Below are positions 31,831 to 36,554 of a DNA stretch of 36,554 nucleotides, in pieces. The translations under genes and the position numbers were made by a program. The DNA lies in the IMG/VR virus record IMGVR_UViG_3300009194_000027, positions 1-36,554 of that record; one strand, given 5' to 3'. This DNA is from a virus. The notes beneath the pieces were generated by a model. It saw only the letters and a program-made list of their open reading frames with translations. It had not been told where the DNA came from and searched no databases. Each line of letters begins with the position of its first letter. Position 1 is the stretch's first letter.

Positions 31831-33279
31831 ATGTTTAATAAATCGTTTTCTCGTCCGCGCTTTCGTCCCGCGATCAACGTCGGTGCGCTGATGGATATTC
31901 CCACGGGTAAATTCGAGACCGGTAAGCACGGGGAATCCATTCTCAATGGCGGTCTCTCCAGCATGACGGGCATCTGTGCTCGCCCAAACAACTTCAAGAC
32001 GTGGTTAGCCGTGCATTTCCTGGCACAGCTGCGTCGTGTGTGTCGTGAGGCACACACCATCACCTACGACAGCGAAGGCACCATGTACCCCACCTCACGG
32101 TTTGGGGCCGTATCGGCTAATGATCCCTACCTGAGCACTATCGACTACGACAACGATGAGCAGTTCGCCTTCACTGATATGTCTCAGTACGTCGGGGACG
32201 TGTGGTTTGATCAATTCCGCAAGATCGTCAATGAGAAGGCCAAGAACGATAAAGATTGGTTGGCGACCACCCCCTTTCTGGATGGAAATGGCAAGCCCAA
32301 AGAGGCCCTCTACCCCACGGGCGGTTTGATTGATAGTTTCAGTAAATTTGTGGTGAGTGCGGTTGAGGAAATCTACAACAAGAATAAGATCGGTGAGAGT
32401 GGTGCCAACACCGATGCCATGACCAACGGCAAAGCCAAGAACCAGATGTTCAATCAGATGCCGTCTATTTGTGCCCGTACCGGAACCTATCTGATTCTGA
32501 CTGCACACTTGGGTGATATCATCAACATGGAGATGTTCCCCACCGACAAACGTAACCTGTCTTACATGAAGAAGGATACGGTGTTGAAAGGGGTTTCCAG
32601 TGGGTTTTATTCACTCCCCAATAACGTGTGGATGATCACCCACAACAAACCGCTCCAGAACAAAGATAAGATGCCTGAGTACCCTTGGGATAATTCTACC
32701 GCCATGCAGGGCGATACCGATCTGGTGCTCATCACCATGATGAACCTGCGGGGTAAGAACGGGATGTCGGGTCTTCCGATCTCCCTAGTGGTCTCCCAGA
32801 GTGAAGGCATCCTCCCAGCGCTCTCGGAGTTCCATTACTGTAAGGACAATGATCGCTTCGGGATTGGCGGTAACATGCAGAACTACTACATGGAACTGCT
32901 CCCGGACGTGACGCTTTCACGTACCAAGGTGCGTCAGAAACTCCATCAGGACGAGAAGCTACGGCGGGCTGTTCAGATCACTGCCGACATTCTGCAGATG
33001 CATCAGTTCCATCGTGGGTATCCCGAGAACCTCCTGTGTGCGCCTAAGGTACTGTATGAAGACCTTAAGGCCATGGGATACGATTGGGACGTCCTGTTAG
33101 GGAATACCCGTGGTTACTGGGTCTTTGAGAAGGAAGAGAAGGCCCACGACAAACAGTTCCTGTCCACGCTGGATCTTCTCAACATGCGTCTTGGAACCTA
33201 TGTCCCTTATTGGCTCTCCAAAGATGAGAAAGCCAAGATCAAACCCAACCCGAACTTGGGTAAGTCCGACGCGTCATGA
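31831..33279 (+). CDS. UvsX/RecA-like recombination ATPase
   Basis: This 482-residue protein has a RecA-fold layout. A P-loop lies after a GGLSSMTG strand: ARPNNFKT (residues 50-57), where Phe replaces the usual Gly before Lys-Thr, just as in the GPSKSFKS loop of T4 UvsX. A strand with TYDSEGTMYP resembles the DSE motif after the second strand in UvsX/RecA. GGLIDSFSKF is a Walker B-like segment, and YLILTAHLGD a further strand. It is longer than UvsX (about 390). It starts at ATG 31831 with AGGA, and its stop overlaps the next gene by 4 bp. A strand-exchange or related RecA-like motor role is inferred; other RecA-like ATPases such as a helicase are possible. Confidence 0.65.
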   Translation: MFNKSFSRPRFRPAINVGALMDIPTGKFETGKHGESILNGGLSSMTGICARPNNFKTWLAVHFLAQLRRVCREAHTITYDSEGTMYPTSRFGAVSANDPYLSTIDYDNDEQFAFTDMSQYVGDVWFDQFRKIVNEKAKNDKDWLATTPFLDGNGKPKEALYPTGGLIDSFSKFVVSAVEEIYNKNKIGESGANTDAMTNGKAKNQMFNQMPSICARTGTYLILTAHLGDIINMEMFPTDKRNLSYMKKDTVLKGVSSGFYSLPNNVWMITHNKPLQNKDKMPEYPWDNSTAMQGDTDLVLITMMNLRGKNGMSGLPISLVVSQSEGILPALSEFHYCKDNDRFGIGGNMQNYYMELLPDVTLSRTKVRQKLHQDEKLRRAVQITADILQMHQFHRGYPENLLCAPKVLYEDLKAMGYDWDVLLGNTRGYWVFEKEEKAHDKQFLSTLDLLNMRLGTYVPYWLSKDEKAKIKPNPNLGKSDAS

Positions 33280-33647
33280 CGGCTGTCTACACGTATCAAA
33301 TTTCCCAGTGGCGCCGATTGGCGTCGCTGGGTATACCACTGATCGACAGTACGGTGAAAACCGGGGATTATCGTCTGTGTCCCACCTGGCCCATGGTGTT
33401 AGGTGTTAAGAAGGGGCACTTGAGTGAGCGATCGTATACGGAGCAGTATCACGCCATTCTCAACCATTGGTGGTTCGCTGACCCCGATTACTTCGACCAA
33501 CTACTACGTTATCCCCATGTGGCTTTTGGGTGTTATTGCCCACCCGGGCATTTCTGTCACCGTTATTTACTTGTTGATTTTCTGACCCGCCACACTCATA
33601 CTACTTATCTGGGTGAATTACCGCAATGTTTATCAAACGATCCCTAG
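33276..33647 (+). CDS. DUF488-like protein
   Basis: This 123-residue protein has the pattern of small DUF488-type proteins found in bacteria and phages: an N-terminal YTYQISQWRRL strand-helix, a central Tyr/Lys-rich region with SERSYTEQYHAIL, and the diagnostic end FGCYCPPGHFCHRYLLVDFL, matching the CYExPGxFCHRxxV signature. The Cys and His-Arg suggest a nucleotide, thiol or metal-related active site, but the activity of the family is not established. Its ATG overlaps the stop of the UvsX-like gene (ATGA). Confidence 0.7.
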   Translation: MTAVYTYQISQWRRLASLGIPLIDSTVKTGDYRLCPTWPMVLGVKKGHLSERSYTEQYHAILNHWWFADPDYFDQLLRYPHVAFGCYCPPGHFCHRYLLVDFLTRHTHTTYLGELPQCLSNDP

Positions 33648-33655
33648 GAGTTTTT

Positions 33656-33982
33656 ATGTATCCCCACCTCACCCTGCGGGCCCAGGTGTTCTACCTGATC
33701 CGTCGTTACGATGTCGAATTAGCCGAAACCTTTGCACGCCGTTGTCCAGACGTGCGTGACGTCATGGAGTTGAATGCATTCTTTCACCGCATCTTCTCAC
33801 AGATAGAGAATTGCCCCATTCAGGCTCGTGCGTGTCTGGGTGATGACATGAGCATGGAAGATTGGTTACGTAACTTTGAACGTGACGGCCTCCCGGTGCT
33901 GTGTCGACTGCGTTTCCCTCCCCTGACCGCGAAAGAAGTGAGTCCGTTCTATGGCCAGTTCGCCGGACCTGCTATGGCATGA
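33656..33982 (+). CDS. Unknown 108-aa protein
   Basis: I do not recognise this protein. It is a helical soluble protein (AQVFYLIRRYDVELAETF, then DVMELNAFFHRIFSQI) with a Pro/Phe-rich C-terminus. I start it at ATG 33656 because AGGAG lies 6 nt upstream; an in-frame ATG at 33626 overlaps the previous gene and has no such site. It lies in a tightly spaced plus-strand run of small genes and overlaps the next gene by 32 bp. Confidence 0.65.
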   Translation: MYPHLTLRAQVFYLIRRYDVELAETFARRCPDVRDVMELNAFFHRIFSQIENCPIQARACLGDDMSMEDWLRNFERDGLPVLCRLRFPPLTAKEVSPFYGQFAGPAMA

Positions 33983-34328
33983 ACCCCGCCTGGCATTACT
34001 CCATGGATGGGAGGTTCCTGATGTGGCATTGATACGACGGGTGCTCAGTCACCCGTCAAATCTTCGTCTTGACCCTGAGGTGGTATTGCCAATACGGACC
34101 ATCGGTCACCGACACTGCATCACCCCATTTCTCAGAGAAAGCCATTGGGTGTATTCCAGCTTCATCCCTGGAGGCGACGAGGTGGATGATTTCCGTGCCA
34201 TGGCTCGGGACATTGTCACCTACGCGACTCATGTGATTCTGTTCTGGGACGGGAAAACCCAATGGTTACGTGACCCCCTGGAAGGAGACGATGGTATCAA
34301 GCGCCCCACCAAGGTGATTCGGGTCTAG
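33951..34328 (+). CDS. Unknown 125-aa protein (nucleotide-binding Rossmann-like candidate)
   Basis: I do not recognise this protein with confidence. It has a buried-strand pattern (VWVYSSFIPGGDEVDDFRAMARDIVTYATHVILFWDGKT) resembling small DprA/SMF or DUF2493-type nucleotide-binding folds: G-G-D-E, a helix, then a hydrophobic strand ending FWDGKT, where DG.S is typical of that group. That makes a nucleotide-processing role conceivable. It overlaps the upstream gene by 32 bp and has a weak ribosome site. The fold suggestion is tentative. Confidence 0.6.
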   Translation: MASSPDLLWHEPRLALLHGWEVPDVALIRRVLSHPSNLRLDPEVVLPIRTIGHRHCITPFLRESHWVYSSFIPGGDEVDDFRAMARDIVTYATHVILFWDGKTQWLRDPLEGDDGIKRPTKVIRV

Positions 34329-34362
34329 TCCCATCCTATAGACCCACCCACAGGAGCTGTCC

Positions 34363-35040
34363 ATGACACCTCGCGAAAAAGCCACGAATGAGCTTTTGTA
34401 TTTCATCGACCAATTCGCCCCCGGTTCCAATAACCGCGATATTTACGAGAAGCGGTTAAACAACCTCACCAATGCTGAGTTCGGGGAACTGATGGATCGT
34501 TTAGCATCTGGGGAAGAAGTGCTGGCGTTGTTTATCCCCAACTTAAGCGAACATCAACTTAACCTGAAACGCAATCTGAAAATTGCCAAGCAATTAGGGG
34601 TGGAGTTGTTTGAACACCTGTACTTGACCGACCCACAGACCGGGCAAGTGTATAAAACCCCGATCCGTCACCTGGTGGTGGATCTCCCTCTTCGCCGTCA
34701 GGTCCAGATGCTCTATAAGAAGATGAGTGTGCCTGAGCATAACCAGGCGGTCGATGAGCGCAGCGGTCAGGCCACTGGTCCCAGTAAAGGGGCCCGTATC
34801 TCGTATCCTGAACTCCAGGTCAATGCCGCCAAAGGCTTGGATAACATGGTCCTTGAATTGATCAAGTACCGTGGGGGTGATGAGAAAGCCTATAACGCCA
34901 TGAACCGCTCTATTCTCGAAACCGGGGATGCCTCCCTGGAAGAAATTAATGCCCGAGGTCCCACGACGGTCAAGGCCACTCAGACGTTGAGTGTGTTCTT
35001 GAAGTCCATGCACCTAGACCCCGGCAGTCTCGATAACTGA
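34363..35040 (+). CDS. Orphan protein resembling the C-terminal part of RNA polymerase beta subunit
   Basis: This 225-residue protein reads like a diverged version of the C-terminal clamp/switch segment of bacterial beta. A run of LYLTDPQTGQVYKTPI (residues 86-101) parallels LYDGRTGEPF.NPV, Y118-K...H126 parallels YKLxHxVDDK, RSGQATGPSKG parallels ARSTGPYS, and PELQ..AAKGL...ELIKYRGGD parallels QPL..., EML..KSDD; then comes Y..M..SI, and a FLKSM segment like the NVLLKEI end of beta. The N-terminal ~80 residues are helical and unrelated. It starts at ATG 34363 with CAGGAG. No other polymerase part is in the window. The resemblance is by eye only, and the function could have diverged. Confidence 0.6.
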   Translation: MTPREKATNELLYFIDQFAPGSNNRDIYEKRLNNLTNAEFGELMDRLASGEEVLALFIPNLSEHQLNLKRNLKIAKQLGVELFEHLYLTDPQTGQVYKTPIRHLVVDLPLRRQVQMLYKKMSVPEHNQAVDERSGQATGPSKGARISYPELQVNAAKGLDNMVLELIKYRGGDEKAYNAMNRSILETGDASLEEINARGPTTVKATQTLSVFLKSMHLDPGSLDN

Positions 35041-35047
35041 GGACACT

Positions 35048-35566
35048 ATGGCAGGTCTCCACGATAACGCTGCCCATGCGGCGCTCCAGGCCCTTGGGGA
35101 AGAACTTCTTTTGGTTCCCCGTGATACCCACACCAGTCTGTACCGTTGGCTGATAGAACTGAGGCTCTCTTTCCGGCTGTATTACCTAAGCGATACCCTC
35201 GCCCGTGACGTCATTTGGCCGCGTCTGCGCGGGGATGAGGATCTACTGGAAGTGATCCTTCGGGGGGCCGTTAGCTTTCGTTTACAGATGGAAGGTCACG
35301 AGCAGGGTAACCTCTACCGGGAATACTGCACGGGGTTGGGTAACGCCCTAGGGGAACTCACCCAACCCCGTGCAGGTCGTAATGGGGGCGTCACGGATAC
35401 CGCCTTTCAAGAGAAGATGACCAATGGGACTGCGTTGAAAGAGTTGTTATTGCAGGAGACCTGGCTAACATTCACCGTGACACTCGAGCGTCACCTGGCT
35501 CGCATTGTGCCTCAGGAAATGTTGACCCTTCCGGCCATGGCGTCACAGGAGAGTAAAACGCAATGA
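35048..35566 (+). CDS. Unknown helical 172-aa protein
   Basis: I do not recognise this protein. It is almost all alpha-helical (AHAALQALGEELLLV, SLYRWLIELRLSFRLYYL, LKELLLQETWLTFTVTLERHL), with no membrane segment, signal peptide or motif. It follows the beta-like gene by 7 bp with GAGGACACT upstream of its ATG and overlaps the next gene by 4 bp (ATGA). It is therefore probably co-expressed with both, and a partner role for either neighbour is possible. Confidence 0.65.
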   Translation: MAGLHDNAAHAALQALGEELLLVPRDTHTSLYRWLIELRLSFRLYYLSDTLARDVIWPRLRGDEDLLEVILRGAVSFRLQMEGHEQGNLYREYCTGLGNALGELTQPRAGRNGGVTDTAFQEKMTNGTALKELLLQETWLTFTVTLERHLARIVPQEMLTLPAMASQESKTQ

Positions 35567-36261
35567 AGACGATTCTGGTGGATCTAGACAGTCTGATGGA
35601 CACCCGACTTGGGGTGCTGGAGACCCTGGACCCTGAGCTGGCTAAAGCGGTTGCTCAACGTAGTGATTATTGGGATCGGGAACACACCGATTGGAGTGTG
35701 TTGACGAATGGTCAGCTCACCCATGACACGTTCCTTGAGAAATGGAAAGCCCGGGACAACGACACCCTAAGAGCCTCCATGGCAACAAACCTGATTCCGG
35801 TCATCGCCAAGATCCTTGCGGACTACAACCAAAACGTCCAAGACGGCATGGTGAAAGAGGATGTCACACTAGAAGTGAACGTCTGGCCTTACGCCCTGGA
35901 ACTAGAAGAGATGGAGGATTTAGAAGCCGCGCTTCAGTACCATCTGTATCAGTCTCTCCCGGTCACCTTTGTCTCACGTCCGATGGAAGAACTGACACCG
36001 AAGGTATTACATGACCACTATGCGGCGGTTATTATGTTTGACTTCCAGCCGTGGATTAAACACCACTGTTTCAATATCCCGAAACAGAAGTGTCCCGGGT
36101 TGAACATCATAGTCCCAAAGCTCTTTGAACGAGATCCCAGTCAATTATCTACCGAAGAAAAAGAAGAAGAAATCATGGGGTTTCGTATTTGGCTAATGGA
36201 GTACGTGGACATTGACTTCATTGATGTTAAATGGTTCTCATTGATCCGTCCTGACGCATAA
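35563..36261 (+). CDS. Unknown 232-aa protein, HAD-like N-terminal strand
   Basis: I do not recognise this protein with confidence. It opens with MKTILVDLDSLMDTRLGVL, a hydrophobic strand ending in an Asp-x-Asp-like motif similar to HAD-type or 5'-nucleotidase starts, but I cannot find the other HAD motifs clearly. The rest is mixed, with an acidic middle (ALELEEMEDLEAAL) and a Trp/Phe-rich end (MEYVDIDFIDVKWFSLIRP). It starts at ATG 35563 within the previous stop (GGAGAG upstream) and is the last gene before the convergent terminator at 36265. Confidence 0.62.
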   Translation: MKTILVDLDSLMDTRLGVLETLDPELAKAVAQRSDYWDREHTDWSVLTNGQLTHDTFLEKWKARDNDTLRASMATNLIPVIAKILADYNQNVQDGMVKEDVTLEVNVWPYALELEEMEDLEAALQYHLYQSLPVTFVSRPMEELTPKVLHDHYAAVIMFDFQPWIKHHCFNIPKQKCPGLNIIVPKLFERDPSQLSTEEKEEEIMGFRIWLMEYVDIDFIDVKWFSLIRPDA

Positions 36262-36264
36262 AAT

Positions 36265-36285
36265 CCCTCCCCGTGTTGGGGAGGG
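36265..36285. terminator. Bidirectional terminator hairpin
   Basis: An 8-bp stem (CCCTCCCC / GGGGAGGG) with a 5-base loop is flanked by AAAAT and TTTAT, giving short T runs on both sides. It separates the plus-strand gene ending at 36261 from fibre A ending at 36333. It is preceded by CGCATAAAA on the plus strand and CGACATAAA on the minus strand. Confidence 0.8.
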
Positions 36286-36332
36286 TTTATGTCGCTACAC
36301 TATTGGCGACGCCGACTCACTCTCGATTACCA

Positions 36333-36554
36333 TTAGGTAATCAACTCTAAAGCCGGCCGCCACCCGCCGTTGGTATACGTATACGTCGCAGCATCGCGAT
36401 AGAAGTCCGACACACCAAGGTTGCCACGAGCGACGCGATTGCCGGTATTATCCCCATTCGTTTCCTGACACCAGCTGTAGCTGCCGTTACCGTGAGTGTA
36501 CTCCACTAGCAGGTCGGCATCGCTGTAGCTGGCCCAGCTCGCAAACGGGTCAGC
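36333..36554 (-). CDS. Tail fibre / receptor-binding protein A, C-terminal part
   Basis: This reading frame enters from the window end and closes at TAA 36333. It encodes ADPFASWASYSD (duplicated at the window start) followed by 61 new residues with WCQETNGDNTGNR, GVSDFYRD and the ending GGWRPALELIT. It is the continuation of the fibre frame that reaches base 1: the last codon there (Asp, bases 1-3) is followed in frame by the Ala codon at 36516-36518. The end matches the GWRPCL end of paralog B, so the joined protein is full length with no frameshift. Confidence 0.72.
   Translation of the reverse strand, partial: ADPFASWASYSDADLLVEYTHGNGSYSWCQETNGDNTGNRVARGNLGVSDFYRDAATYTYTNGGWRPALELIT
36519..36554. 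repeat. 36-bp direct terminal repeat, right copy
   Basis: These bases are identical to bases 1-36. Removing one copy leaves a 36,518-bp closed sequence in which the fibre A frame is continuous. Confidence 0.95.

Noticed and set aside
1-36554. CRISPR array or tRNA genes
   Set aside because: No regularly spaced direct repeats with unique spacers and no cloverleaf with a conserved T-loop were seen by eye; a dedicated scan was not possible.

Overview
This window looks like part of the genome of a large tailed phage (a contractile-tailed, probably jumbo-class myovirus) that infects a Gram-negative host. The supporting genes are a beta-helical central spike next to a PAAR tip protein, several tail-fibre proteins, spanin-type lysis genes including lipoproteins, and a phage-style DNA metabolism set: dUTPase, an SbcC/gp46-like ATPase carrying an intein, RNase H, a RuvC-like resolvase and a UvsX/RecA-like ATPase. 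Genes are packed with 1-30 bp gaps or small overlaps, most have clear Shine-Dalgarno sequences, and hairpin terminators sit between converging units. I see no terminase, portal, major capsid, tail sheath, DNA polymerase or endolysin, and no tRNA or CRISPR array. No gene-free stretch exceeds about 230 bp.

The first and last 36 bases are identical, and a fibre gene runs in frame across that junction. The sequence therefore behaves as a 36,518-bp circle. Because the head genes are missing, this may be a larger genome closed artificially on a repeat.

Layout. From 36333 across the junction to 2924 (minus) there are two paralogous receptor-binding-type fibres, a DUF4376-type fibre chaperone between them, and a small unknown protein. 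3044-4800 (minus) holds a lysis block (overlapping i-spanin and o-spanin-like genes plus a small membrane protein) behind a RuvC-like resolvase. 4803-5690 is an unknown, probably structural gene. 5755-11805 (minus) is a seven-gene operon and the most unusual part of the window: a 2-oxoglutarate/Fe(II) hydroxylase, two SPASM-type radical SAM enzymes, two unrecognised proteins, a P-loop kinase-like protein, and a tail-fibre protein with a CHTS-CHSS-CHDS-CHGD array directly before its self-cleaving S74 chaperone domain. I infer a phage-encoded, RiPP-like post-translational modification system acting on the fibre tip, formally similar to bacterial His-Xaa-Ser systems.

11914-14948 (minus) holds two fibres with NPHxVTKxQVGLGxV repeats. 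15043-16290 (plus) is an unknown structural-type gene. 16332-20674 (minus) holds a 53-aa membrane protein, dUTPase and the intein-split SbcC-like ATPase. 20756-21912 (plus) encodes spike and PAAR tip. 21960-27849 (minus) holds six probable virion genes. 28077-30824 (plus) holds a second spanin-like pair, RNase H with a long C-terminal extension and an unknown gene. 30866-31705 (minus) is a helical unknown. 31831-36261 (plus) runs from a UvsX-like ATPase through small genes to a protein that looks like an orphan C-terminal piece of an RNA polymerase beta subunit.
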